This document shows positions 34,813 through 42,940 of a stretch of 64,000 bases of DNA, in pieces. The stretch spans positions 62,001-126,000 of the forward strand of contig JADLAC010000005.1 of assembly GCA_020848435.1 (NCBI GenBank), written 5' to 3'. The DNA is from Burkholderiales bacterium. GTDB lineage: Bacteria > Pseudomonadota > Gammaproteobacteria > Burkholderiales > WYBJ01. The position numbers and the translations under genes were made by a program. Under the pieces are notes generated by a model, which worked only from the letters and a program-made list of their open reading frames with translations, made no database searches and was not told where the DNA came from. Each line of letters begins with the position of its first letter. The stretch's first letter is position 1.

Positions 34813-35684
34813 CCGTGACATCGATCGCGTTTTTCGAGCGCGCATCCGTCTTTTCGTGCGAGGGCGAGCGGGCGGTGGCCGTTTCGGCCACGCCCCAGGT
34901 TCGCTTCAAGCGCGGTGTCCTGATCGTCGTTGGCGGACCCCAGTATCGTGCGGGAAGCCATCGCCAGTTCACGCTGCTGTGCCGGATGCTGGCCGCGCAG
35001 GGGATCGCGGCGATGCGTTTCGACTACCGTGGGATGGGGGATAGCGAAGGCGCGCCGCGAACTTTCGAAGCGGTGGCGGATGATGTACGGGCCGCCGTAG
35101 ACCACTTCTTCGGCCAGCATCCGGATGTCCGCGAAGTGGCGCTGTGGGGGCTGTGCGACGCCGCGTCGGCGGCGCTTTTCTATGCTCGCCACGATCCTCG
35201 CGTGACGGGATTGGTGTTGCTGAATCCCTGGGTGCGCACTGCCGAAGGTGTCGCTCGTGCCTACCTCAAGGGGTATTACGCCAAGCGCGTGCTCGACACC
35301 GAGTTCTGGGGCAAGATGCTGCGCGGCCAATTCAGCTTCGTCGAGTCGAGCCGCAGCTTGGTAGCGCATGTCGCTGCCGCAGTTCGGCCGCGTGCGCCGG
35401 AGCCGACGGGCGAGCCCGCGCAGGAGCGTCAGCAGGGCTTGCCGCGGCGGATGCTGGAGGCTTGGCACGCCTTCCGCGGCTCGATCCTGCTCATCTTGAG
35501 CGGCAAGGACCTCACCGCGGACGAGTTCCGCAGCCTGATGGCACAGGATCCGGAGTGGAAGCGCGCCGTCGCCCAGCCGCGCGTTCGATTGCACGAAGTG
35601 GCGGATGCGAACCATACTTTCTCGCGGGCCGACTGGCGCGCCCAGGTCGAGCAGCTCACCGCGCAGTGGGTCCGATCATGGTGA
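34809..35684 (+). CDS. Alpha/beta hydrolase-fold protein, XrtA hydrolase 1-like, nucleophile position Cys
   Basis: 291 residues from ATG 34809, overlapping the previous TGA. The fold motifs are GPQYRAGSHRQF near residue 42, RFDYRGMGDSEG, the elbow WGLCDAASAALFYA with Cys116 at the nucleophile position, LLNPWVRT, and a C-terminal histidine in DANHTFSRADW. A Cys nucleophile would make a thioester intermediate, so it could act as an acyltransferase or thioesterase working with the ACP. It is the adjacent partner of hydrolase 2, whose elbow has Arg. Its stop overlaps the GT4 start by seven bases. Confidence 0.8.
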   Translation: MTVTSIAFFERASVFSCEGERAVAVSATPQVRFKRGVLIVVGGPQYRAGSHRQFTLLCRMLAAQGIAAMRFDYRGMGDSEGAPRTFEAVADDVRAAVDHFFGQHPDVREVALWGLCDAASAALFYARHDPRVTGLVLLNPWVRTAEGVARAYLKGYYAKRVLDTEFWGKMLRGQFSFVESSRSLVAHVAAAVRPRAPEPTGEPAQERQQGLPRRMLEAWHAFRGSILLILSGKDLTADEFRSLMAQDPEWKRAVAQPRVRLHEVADANHTFSRADWRAQVEQLTAQWVRSW

Positions 35685-36964
35685 AGCGCGTCCTGCTGGT
35701 CGCCTTTCAATTTCCGCCGATGTCGGGAACGAGCGGGGTCCAGCGCACGCTACGGTTCGCGCAACACTTGCCTCGCTTCGGCTGGGAGCCGATCGTCCTC
35801 ACCGCCCATCCGCGCGCCTATCCCGAAGTGAGCGCCGATCAGCTCGCCGACGTTCCGGCGCACGTGCCGGTGAAACGTGCTTTCGCGCTCGATTCGGCGA
35901 CCCACCTGGCCCTGGCGGGCAGGTATCCCAAGATCATTGCGATGCCCGATCGGTGGATAAGCTGGTGGTGTGGGGCCGTGCCTTCAGGACTCGGATTGAT
36001 TCGAAAATACCGTCCCCAGGCGATATGGTCGACGTACCCCATTGCGACGGCGCATGTGGTTGCGATGACGCTGAGCCGGCTGTGCGCGCTGCCCTGGATC
36101 GCCGATTTCCGGGACTCGATGACCGAGGCGGAATACCCGCGCGATCCCGCGACCAGGAAATGGTTTCAGCGCATCGAGCGCAAGACCGTCGAGCACTGTA
36201 CCAAGGCCGTGTTCACCACGCCGGGCGCGATCCGCATGTATTCCAGCCGCTACCCGGCGATTCCTTCGGACCGGTTCGCACTCATCGAGAACGGCTACGA
36301 CGAAGCAAGCTTCGCGGGCACCGAGCCGCGGCCGCGCTCGGAGCAGGTGCGACGCGCTCGGCTGAAGCTGGTCCACAGCGGGGTGATCTATCCGACCGAA
36401 CGCGATCCCACTCAGTTCTTCGCCGCCTTGGCCGAGCTGCGCGATCGCGGGCGCATCGGTGCGCACAGCGTTCGAATTGTGTTGCGCGCGCCCGGTCATG
36501 AAACGTACTTGAACGGATTGATCGCCGAGCAGCGCGTGGCCGACCTGGTAGAGATCGCGCCAGCGGTTGCGTACCGCGACGCGCTCGGCGAAATGCAGGA
36601 TGCTGATGGGTTGCTGGTGCTCCAGGGCGCCGACTGCAATCACCAGATTCCTGCCAAGGTGTACGAATACCTGCGGGCGGGACGGCCGATTCTGGGTCTG
36701 GCCGATCCTCGGGGCGATACCGCGGCGGTGCTGCGCGGGGCCGGCATCGACACGATCGCCGCGCTGGAGTCGAAGGATGCCATGGTGGCCGCGTTGGACC
36801 GGTTCATCGCGCTGCTGCATAACGGCGACGCTCCCCTGCCCGAACGCGCGGTGGTGGCTTCGCATACTCGCGAGAACCGCGCCATGCTACTCGGCAGAGT
36901 GCTCGATGGCGTCTGCCTCGGCACCAACGCCATGCCGGCTGCACAACGCCGCACGCCGGCATGA
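35678..36964 (+). CDS. Glycosyltransferase family 4-like protein
   Basis: 428 residues from ATG 35678. A GT-B fold is suggested by VLLVAFQFPPMSGTSGVQR (first strand), PWIADFRDSMTEAEYP and a C-terminal donor-site segment AKVYEYLRAGRPILGLADPRG, with the EYL/ERA acidic position retained. No membrane helix is apparent. These enzymes transfer a sugar from a nucleotide donor to a lipid-linked acceptor. The start overlaps the end of hydrolase 1. Closeness to the XrtA-associated genes suggests it belongs to that polysaccharide pathway. The donor is unknown. Confidence 0.82.
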   Translation: MVKRVLLVAFQFPPMSGTSGVQRTLRFAQHLPRFGWEPIVLTAHPRAYPEVSADQLADVPAHVPVKRAFALDSATHLALAGRYPKIIAMPDRWISWWCGAVPSGLGLIRKYRPQAIWSTYPIATAHVVAMTLSRLCALPWIADFRDSMTEAEYPRDPATRKWFQRIERKTVEHCTKAVFTTPGAIRMYSSRYPAIPSDRFALIENGYDEASFAGTEPRPRSEQVRRARLKLVHSGVIYPTERDPTQFFAALAELRDRGRIGAHSVRIVLRAPGHETYLNGLIAEQRVADLVEIAPAVAYRDALGEMQDADGLLVLQGADCNHQIPAKVYEYLRAGRPILGLADPRGDTAAVLRGAGIDTIAALESKDAMVAALDRFIALLHNGDAPLPERAVVASHTRENRAMLLGRVLDGVCLGTNAMPAAQRRTPA

Positions 36965-36989
36965 TTGATCGTGGAACCAGGAGGTCGGC

Positions 36990-37568
36990 ATGCGACATGC
37001 GTTGCGGCGGTCATTGATCGCAATTTGCCTGGGCGTGCTGCCGCTGCCCGGCATGGGGCAGGGCAAGGCTCTGCCCGCGGGATTGCCGGAGTATTGCGGC
37101 TACACCTTCGGCCAGACGGGCGGCAGCGAGGCAAGGCGCGCGTACTGGAAACAGATGCTCGGCAGCGAGATCACCCACCTGCACCACTATTGCGCCGCGC
37201 AGAATTGGATCAATCGGGCGCGCGCCGCGGGCGGGAAGGACAGGACGAGGTTTTACGGCTCTTCGATTCAGGAGCTCGACTACGTCCTCGGCCACCTCAA
37301 GGACGGCTATGTCCTGTTGCCCGAAGTCCTCACTCGCAAGGGCGAAGCCCTGATCCATCTGAAGCGCTTCGCGGAAGCCGACGAAACGCTGCGCAGGGCG
37401 ATTTCGCTCAAGCCCGATTACTGGCCTGCGTACGCGCGCCTTGCGGAGGGTTTCGTCATGAGGGAGCGCGTCGACACGGCCCGCGAGGTGCTCACCGAAG
37501 GCGTCGCGAAGAGCAAGGATCCACGCATGCTCCAGCGCATGCTCGACGAGCTGGGCAAGGCGCGCTGA
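36990..37568 (+). CDS. Small periplasmic TPR-containing protein
   Basis: 192 residues with an N-terminal signal peptide: MRHALRRS basic start, hydrophobic LIAICLGVLPLPG, and probable cleavage after MGQG. About two to three TPR-like helical repeats follow (VLTRKGEALIHLKRFAEAD; AYARLAEGFVMRERVDTA). It probably acts in the periplasm as an assembly or protein-interaction factor for the export machinery. It has an upstream AGGAGG (36979-36984) six bases before the start. It sits between the GT4 and phosphatase genes. I do not recognise a named family. Confidence 0.7.
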   Translation: MRHALRRSLIAICLGVLPLPGMGQGKALPAGLPEYCGYTFGQTGGSEARRAYWKQMLGSEITHLHHYCAAQNWINRARAAGGKDRTRFYGSSIQELDYVLGHLKDGYVLLPEVLTRKGEALIHLKRFAEADETLRRAISLKPDYWPAYARLAEGFVMRERVDTAREVLTEGVAKSKDPRMLQRMLDELGKAR

Positions 37569-37577
37569 GGCGATGGG

Positions 37578-38195
37578 ATGCCGCGGATGGCAGCGATGAA
37601 CGCGCTGGTGCTGCAACGCCGAACCTCCAACCTGGTCTGTCAGGGCTTCGGCACGTATCGCGGATTGGTACGGTTTCTGCTCGGGGAATGCGAGTACGTG
37701 TGCGGGCGCATCGACGCCTTCGTTGCGCCGCGGACCGAATCGGTACAGCGGCTGGTCTTCGTCTGCCTCGGCAACATCAACCGCAGCGCATTCGCCCATG
37801 CCGTAGGCGAGCGTCTCGGCGCGCGCTGTGCTTCGTTCGGTCTCGCATCGTCGAGCGGACAGCCGGCGTATCCGATGGCCGTGTCGACCGCGCGCTTGTT
37901 CGGCATCGACCTGACGGAGCATCGCACCACCGACATGACGGATTACGCAGCGGCGCCGGGCGATCTGCTCGTGACAATGGAGATCAGGCACGCGCGGCGG
38001 CTCGTGAGCGCAGGCTATGACCATGGCGGCATTACCCTGCTGGGACATTGGTCGAATCCCCACCGGGTACATATTCACGATCCGCACACGCTCAACGCCG
38101 CGTACTTCAAGACCTGCTTCACCATCATCCATTCGGGCGTGACCAACCTGGTCGATTACCTGCGCCAAGGCGGCAGCGCATGCGTGCGCCCCTGA
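37578..38195 (+). CDS. Low-molecular-weight protein-tyrosine phosphatase-like protein with N-terminal extension
   Basis: 205 residues. The LMW-PTP signature C-x5-R-S is present as VCLGNINRSA with Cys63, Arg69 and Ser70. The general acid Asp lies in HIHDPH near residue 167. The usual LMW-PTP begins at the Cys loop within the first 15 residues, so about 55 extra N-terminal residues are unusual. Such phosphatases often oppose a Wzc-type tyrosine kinase in capsule export, but no BY-kinase is found in the window. It could dephosphorylate a tyrosine kinase elsewhere or a sugar or lipid phosphate. Its start within MPRMAAMNALV is uncertain. Confidence 0.78.
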   Translation: MPRMAAMNALVLQRRTSNLVCQGFGTYRGLVRFLLGECEYVCGRIDAFVAPRTESVQRLVFVCLGNINRSAFAHAVGERLGARCASFGLASSSGQPAYPMAVSTARLFGIDLTEHRTTDMTDYAAAPGDLLVTMEIRHARRLVSAGYDHGGITLLGHWSNPHRVHIHDPHTLNAAYFKTCFTIIHSGVTNLVDYLRQGGSACVRP

Positions 38196-39148
38196 CGGTG
38201 TATCTCACCTTCGACGTGGAGGTCTGGTGCAACGGCTGGTCGGATCTCGATGCGAAGTTTCCGGCGAGCTTCGAGCGCTACGTCTACGGACGCTCCAAGG
38301 ACGGCGACTATGCGCTGCCCAAGACCCTGGAGATTCTCGGGCGCAACGCCCTGCGCGGCGTGTTTTTCGTCGAGCCGCTGTTCGCCGCGCGCTTCGGACA
38401 GCGCTATCTCGACATCATCGTCGGCATGATCCACGGCCAAGGCCAGGAGGTGCAGTTGCACCTGCACCCGGAGTGGACCGACGAGATCCGGCCCGCGCTG
38501 ATCGCCGATGTCTCGAAGAAGCGCCAGCATCTGTCGTACTACACGCGCGAGGAGCAGGCGGCGCTCATAGGCCATGGGGTCGCGATGCTGGGGAAGTCGG
38601 GATGCTCGCGAATCGACGCCTTTCGCGCCGGCAGCTTCGCGGCCAATCGCGCGACCTACGAAGCGCTCGCGCAGGTCGGTCTGAAGCACGACAGCAGCTT
38701 CGACGTGTGCCTGCCGATTTCCAGCGCCGACCTGGATGAGCGCGCGGCGCTGTTGCGGCCATTCGTGCGCGAGGGCGTGCGGGTGCATCCGATGTCGGTG
38801 TTTCGCGACGGTTTCGGGCGGCTTCGCCATGCGCAAGTCGGCGCCTGTAGCTTCATGGAGCTGCGACAAGGGCTCGAGGCGGCGTACGCTGCCGGGCTCG
38901 GCGAGTACGTGGTGCTGTCGCACAACTTCGAAATGCTCGAGCCGGGCTCGTGTGTGCCGGACCGTGTCGTCATGAACCGCTTCAGCAAGCTGTGCGCGTT
39001 TCTCGCCCGCGAGCGTGGCCGCTTTCGCACCGCGGGCTTCGCCGACGAAGATGGGGAGGACGCGATCACTGCCGGCAGCCCGATTCCGAAGGTCAGTGCA
39101 TGGGCAACCGGCGTGCGTTACCTCGAACAGGCATGGCGGCGCCTGTGA
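38180..39148 (+). CDS. Polysaccharide deacetylase-like protein (divergent NodB fold)
   Basis: 322 residues from ATG 38180, overlapping the phosphatase end by 16 bases. The N-terminus has LTVYLTFDVEVW, in which D12 and E14 replace the canonical DD pair. The metal-site segment is QLHLHPEWTDEI, and a late HNFEML is typical of this CE4 branch. It is unlike the 3998 deacetylase (TFDDGY) and lacks the DUF3473-type extension. The predicted role is deacetylation of a polymer or lipid-linked glycan. No signal peptide is seen, so it is probably cytoplasmic. Function is inferred from the fold. Confidence 0.72.
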   Translation: MRAPLTVYLTFDVEVWCNGWSDLDAKFPASFERYVYGRSKDGDYALPKTLEILGRNALRGVFFVEPLFAARFGQRYLDIIVGMIHGQGQEVQLHLHPEWTDEIRPALIADVSKKRQHLSYYTREEQAALIGHGVAMLGKSGCSRIDAFRAGSFAANRATYEALAQVGLKHDSSFDVCLPISSADLDERAALLRPFVREGVRVHPMSVFRDGFGRLRHAQVGACSFMELRQGLEAAYAAGLGEYVVLSHNFEMLEPGSCVPDRVVMNRFSKLCAFLARERGRFRTAGFADEDGEDAITAGSPIPKVSAWATGVRYLEQAWRRL

Positions 39149-39188
39149 GCCGAATGCGCATGCCGCACTGGACCATGGAGCCGCGGCC

Positions 39189-40295
39189 GTGAACCGGGGA
39201 TTCTCACTCTACCTCGATATCGTTCGCTTCAGCGCCGCGTGCCTGGTCTACCTGTCGCATTCCAACAAGCGCTGGCTGGTGGACGATCCCCTCCCGGCGA
39301 GCGGTCATGCCCATGCAGCGGTCATCGTCTTCTTTGTCTTGTCGGGGTACGTGATCGCGTACGTCACCGACGTCAAGGAGCGGGTCTGGCACGACTACCT
39401 CGCGGCGCGCTTGTCCAGAATCTACTCCGTCGCGCTGCCCGCGGTATTCCTCACGATCGCGCTCGATGCCGCGGGTCGCACGCTCTATCCCGACATCTAT
39501 GGCTATCCGTTCGACCAGTTCGCTACCCGCATCTCGAGCAGCCTGTTGTTCTTGAACGAGGTCTGGTTCGTCTCGATCACGAGCTTCTCCAACGTTCCGT
39601 ACTGGTCGGTGTGCTACGAGCTGTGGTACTACGTGCTGTTCGGCATCCTTATGTTCGCGCCACGCAAGTGGGCGCTCGTGCTCGCGCTCGGCTTGCTGGC
39701 AGTGCTCGGGCCGAAGATCGCGCTACTCGCGCCCATCTGGATTCTGGGCGCGCTGCTCTATCACTGGAAGCGCATGCGCTCCTTGTCGTATGCCGCATCG
39801 TGGGCCTTGGTCATCGGTTCGACGCTCGCGATCGTCGGGTTTACGCTCAGCGGCGCCGCGGCCGTGATCGACGGATATGTCAAGGACGTGCTCGGAGCGG
39901 AGCGTTATCGAAGCCTCGTCTGGTCGTGGCACTTCCTGAGCGACTATGTCCTCGCGATCCTGTTTTTCGCCCACCTGGCGGGCATGCGCAATGTCGCGGC
40001 ACGGATCGTGTCCATTGCGTCGCTGGTCGAAAGGCCGATTCGGTTTCTGGCCTCCTACACGTTCACGCTGTACCTGCTGCATCAGCCATTGTTCCTGTTC
40101 TGGGCCAGCGTCATCCGCGGCGATGCCGCGGGCCCAAGCTACTGGATACTCACCACCGGGGCGGTCGGGATTTCAGTGGTCGCGATAGGTTATGTCACGG
40201 AACACAAGCGGTATCGCGTAACCGCGTGGATTCGGGAACGGCTGCTGTCGTTCGGCATTCGCGGCGCACGCAGGCTCGGCGTTCCGGGCCATTGA
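39189..40295 (+). CDS. Acyltransferase 3 family membrane protein
   Basis: 368 residues from GTG 39189, preceded by GGAG at 39177-39180. About ten hydrophobic helices are present. The typical Acyl_transf_3 start is YLDIVRFSAACLVYLSHS, with the conserved His in LSHS and Arg in IVRF. The motifs VIVFFVLSGYVIAYV and ASYTFTLYLLHQPL are also diagnostic. Family members O-acetylate exposed sugars of O-antigen or exopolysaccharide at the inner membrane. It probably adds acetyl groups to the polymer, opposing the deacetylases of the locus. A gap of 129 bases follows and shows no clear regulatory motif. Confidence 0.86.
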   Translation: MNRGFSLYLDIVRFSAACLVYLSHSNKRWLVDDPLPASGHAHAAVIVFFVLSGYVIAYVTDVKERVWHDYLAARLSRIYSVALPAVFLTIALDAAGRTLYPDIYGYPFDQFATRISSSLLFLNEVWFVSITSFSNVPYWSVCYELWYYVLFGILMFAPRKWALVLALGLLAVLGPKIALLAPIWILGALLYHWKRMRSLSYAASWALVIGSTLAIVGFTLSGAAAVIDGYVKDVLGAERYRSLVWSWHFLSDYVLAILFFAHLAGMRNVAARIVSIASLVERPIRFLASYTFTLYLLHQPLFLFWASVIRGDAAGPSYWILTTGAVGISVVAIGYVTEHKRYRVTAWIRERLLSFGIRGARRLGVPGH

Positions 40296-40424
40296 ACGCG
40301 GGCTGTTGCCCTGGCAGGTCCGGCGCCCACCGTGCAGCGTGTCAGCCGCGGTAGAAGCAGACCCGTAAACGCCGGGTTGTTTTTCGGCCGAGGTTCGCAA
40401 CGATGCGGTTAGGATCGACAGGTT

Positions 40425-41951
40425 ATGCAATCTGGAAGAGTTGAAATGCAGGGTGGAACGTCCAAACGCGCAGGCTTGCTGCTGGTCGCGGGCGCGTTCG
40501 TCGTCTATACCCTGTGGCTTGCCTGGGTGGGCTGGCTGGACAGCGACGACCATCGCCACGTGGACGGCGCACTGGGATGGTCGCGGGAGTTCCCCTATCT
40601 CCCCCAGCACCATGGCGAATTCCGCCACCTCATCACCCTGCCGATGGCGCTCGCTTTCCGACTGTTCGGGGTTTCGGAGGCGACCCTGATCGCGCCGCAG
40701 CTTCTCTACTATGTCGCGACGCTTGCGCTCACCTGGTTCTGGGTGGGGCGCTACTTCGGGCAGCGCGTGAGCCTCGCCGTGCTGCTGATCCTGGCGTCGC
40801 TGCCGGTGTTCGCGATCCAGGCAACGGTCGTGTTCAGCGACATCACCGAGCTGTTCTTCGTCGCCGTGTCGTTCTGGCTGTTCCTGGCGGCTCGCGAGCG
40901 AGCGGACAATACGGCCCTACTCGTCGTTTCCGGCGTGGCCGCGGGCTGCGCGTGGCTCACCCGCGAGACCACGATCGCCCTGCTGCTCACCTACGCCATC
41001 CTCTTTCTTGCGGGCTGGGGTATCCCTCGAGGGCGCTACTTCCTGATGGCGGGCGGGTTCCTGGCGGTGGTCCTGGCCGAAGCTTTGCTCATGTACGCGA
41101 TGACAGGCAATCCGCTATACCGGTATATGGAGATCCTGTCGGCACGAGAGACTTTCAGCTATCGCGGCCAGCACCAGGGCGAGCTGTTCGACGGCATCGG
41201 CAACGTGCACGTGGCGCGCTGGATCGATCCGCTGCTCGCCCTGTACGTGAATCATGAGTTCGGCGTCCTCTTTCTCGTCGTCTTGCCGGCGCTCGTCTGG
41301 CTGTGGCGCCGGCCGCAGTTGCCGGCGCCGGCCGCGAGCATCGCGCGCGTTCTATCAGTGCTCGGGGCAGTGTGGTTCATTGCCGCAGCGGTGATGCTGG
41401 CCAACATGCATCCGCGGTACTTCACGGTAACGGCTTACGCCGCTGCGATCGTCTGCGCCCTCTGGATCGTTCACGGCTTGTGGCCCAGGCACTGGAAGGC
41501 TGCCGCTTTGGTCGGTGGCGGGGTCATCGCCGCCGGACTGATGGCCATCTACGTCGACAATCGCAATCCGCTCGCCGGCGAGAGGGCGTTGAAGGAACTG
41601 CTGCAGACCCACCCCGGAATCGTACATACCGACCCGCAGACGGCTCGCAGGGCGAAGTTCCTGCTGGAGCTCGACGGCCTGGACAAGCGCGTTTCGACCG
41701 ACCCGCCGCCCGCGGGAAGCATCTACTACTACAATCCGAATCGCGAGCGCGACCTGCGTAGCCAGGGATTCGATCCGAGCGCTTATCAGCCGCGAGCCAA
41801 CTGGGCTGTGTTGTGGCAAAAGCAGGATCCGGAGCGGATACTGGGCGTGATGCTGAAAGCCGCGGGCTTGAAGGACAAGCTCCATCCGAGCCTGTGGCGG
41901 CGCCTGAGTGAGCCCAACCGGCCGGTTGCCGCGTATCGCGTCGAGGGGTGA
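40425..41951 (+). CDS. Membrane glycosyltransferase, GT39/ArnT-like (GT-C)
   Basis: 508 residues with about 11 helices. The N-terminal loop LAWVGWLDSDDHRHVDGAL carries Asp residues near the start of the first extracytoplasmic loop, as in PMT/ArnT-type GT-C enzymes, and ASLPVFAIQATVVFSDIT fits the second conserved part. GT-C enzymes use a polyprenyl-phosphate sugar donor. The C-terminal periplasmic domain contains TDPQTARRAKFLLELDGLD. The start is ATG 40425 or Met8 at 40446. It is one of two GT-C candidates, the other being at 24474. A polyprenyl-phospho-sugar acceptor is probable; which sugar is unknown. Confidence 0.72.
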   Translation: MQSGRVEMQGGTSKRAGLLLVAGAFVVYTLWLAWVGWLDSDDHRHVDGALGWSREFPYLPQHHGEFRHLITLPMALAFRLFGVSEATLIAPQLLYYVATLALTWFWVGRYFGQRVSLAVLLILASLPVFAIQATVVFSDITELFFVAVSFWLFLAARERADNTALLVVSGVAAGCAWLTRETTIALLLTYAILFLAGWGIPRGRYFLMAGGFLAVVLAEALLMYAMTGNPLYRYMEILSARETFSYRGQHQGELFDGIGNVHVARWIDPLLALYVNHEFGVLFLVVLPALVWLWRRPQLPAPAASIARVLSVLGAVWFIAAAVMLANMHPRYFTVTAYAAAIVCALWIVHGLWPRHWKAAALVGGGVIAAGLMAIYVDNRNPLAGERALKELLQTHPGIVHTDPQTARRAKFLLELDGLDKRVSTDPPPAGSIYYYNPNRERDLRSQGFDPSAYQPRANWAVLWQKQDPERILGVMLKAAGLKDKLHPSLWRRLSEPNRPVAAYRVEG

Positions 41952-41957
41952 AGCGGC

Positions 41958-42899
41958 GTGCAAGCTCTACCGTGGAAGCGCGTGGTGTATGCACTCGGGG
42001 TCGCCGCCGCGAGCCTGTCCGTGCTCTACGTGCTCTACCAGGCGTATGACGAAAGAATCTGGGAGGTCGAGCCCGCGGTCCTGGCGCGATTGGGGGTCGC
42101 AACCGTGCTGGGCATCGTCGTGTATTCCTTTGCCAGCCTTCTCCTCGCGCTGGCCTGGCATGCCGAGCTGGCGTGGTCGGGCGGGGATCCGCGCTCGCTC
42201 GCCGTGTCGATCGGGATCTACGGGCGCGCGCAACTGGCCAAGTACGCACCGGGCAACGTGTTCAGCCTCGTCGGACGGCAGCTTCTCGGGCGCCAGGCAG
42301 GCCTGTCGCACATGGCGCTGGCGTGGGCCTCGCTGCTCGAAGTGTTCGGGATGCTCTACGCCGCGGGTTTGCTCGCATGCGCCGGGGCGAGCGGCTGGGC
42401 CAGTGCGGTGCTACGGATTCCGCAGCCGGTATTCTTCGCCGGGGTGGCTGCGCTCGCATTGCTGCCGCTGCTCTTCCTGCGCTCGCTGCAGAGCTTGCGC
42501 TTCACGCGCAGATTCGCCCTGCCGGCGCGCAGCATGGGCGATTACCTCCGGCTCAACCTGTTGTTTCTCATCTACGTGCCGTTCTTCGTCGCGAGCGGGC
42601 TCGCGTTCGTCATGCTGCTGCGCTCGGTTGCGCCCGGGCTGGATTTCGGCTGGTTCGAGCTGGTCAGCATGGTGAGCGCGATCTGGCTGATCGGCTACGT
42701 CACGCCGGGAGCTTCAGCAGGCATCGGGATCAGGGATGCATTGCTGCTGCTGGCGATCGGCGGCATGCTCGATGGTGCGGCCGCCATCCTGTCGGTCGTC
42801 GCCTACCGGGTGCTGACGATCCTCGGCGACGTTGGTTTTTTTGCATTGGCGGTGCTGGTTCGGCTGCCGATAGACGTGCAACGCGTTCACACGTTATAG
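41958..42899 (+). CDS. UPF0104/AglD-like membrane protein
   Basis: 313 residues from GTG 41958, six bases after the GT39-like stop. About eight helices are predicted, with the family landmarks RAQLAKYAPGNVFSLVGRQLLG and YVTPGASAGIGIRDALLLL. Its family is the same as that of the minus-strand protein at 18028, but the two are only weakly similar to each other. It is coupled to the GT39-like gene and precedes the GT2 gene, suggesting joint handling of polyprenyl-linked sugars. Confidence 0.78.
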   Translation: MQALPWKRVVYALGVAAASLSVLYVLYQAYDERIWEVEPAVLARLGVATVLGIVVYSFASLLLALAWHAELAWSGGDPRSLAVSIGIYGRAQLAKYAPGNVFSLVGRQLLGRQAGLSHMALAWASLLEVFGMLYAAGLLACAGASGWASAVLRIPQPVFFAGVAALALLPLLFLRSLQSLRFTRRFALPARSMGDYLRLNLLFLIYVPFFVASGLAFVMLLRSVAPGLDFGWFELVSMVSAIWLIGYVTPGASAGIGIRDALLLLAIGGMLDGAAAILSVVAYRVLTILGDVGFFALAVLVRLPIDVQRVHTL

Positions 42900-42940
42900 C
42901 TGCAACCGATCGCTGCGCCGACTTTGTGGGGGACACCGCC

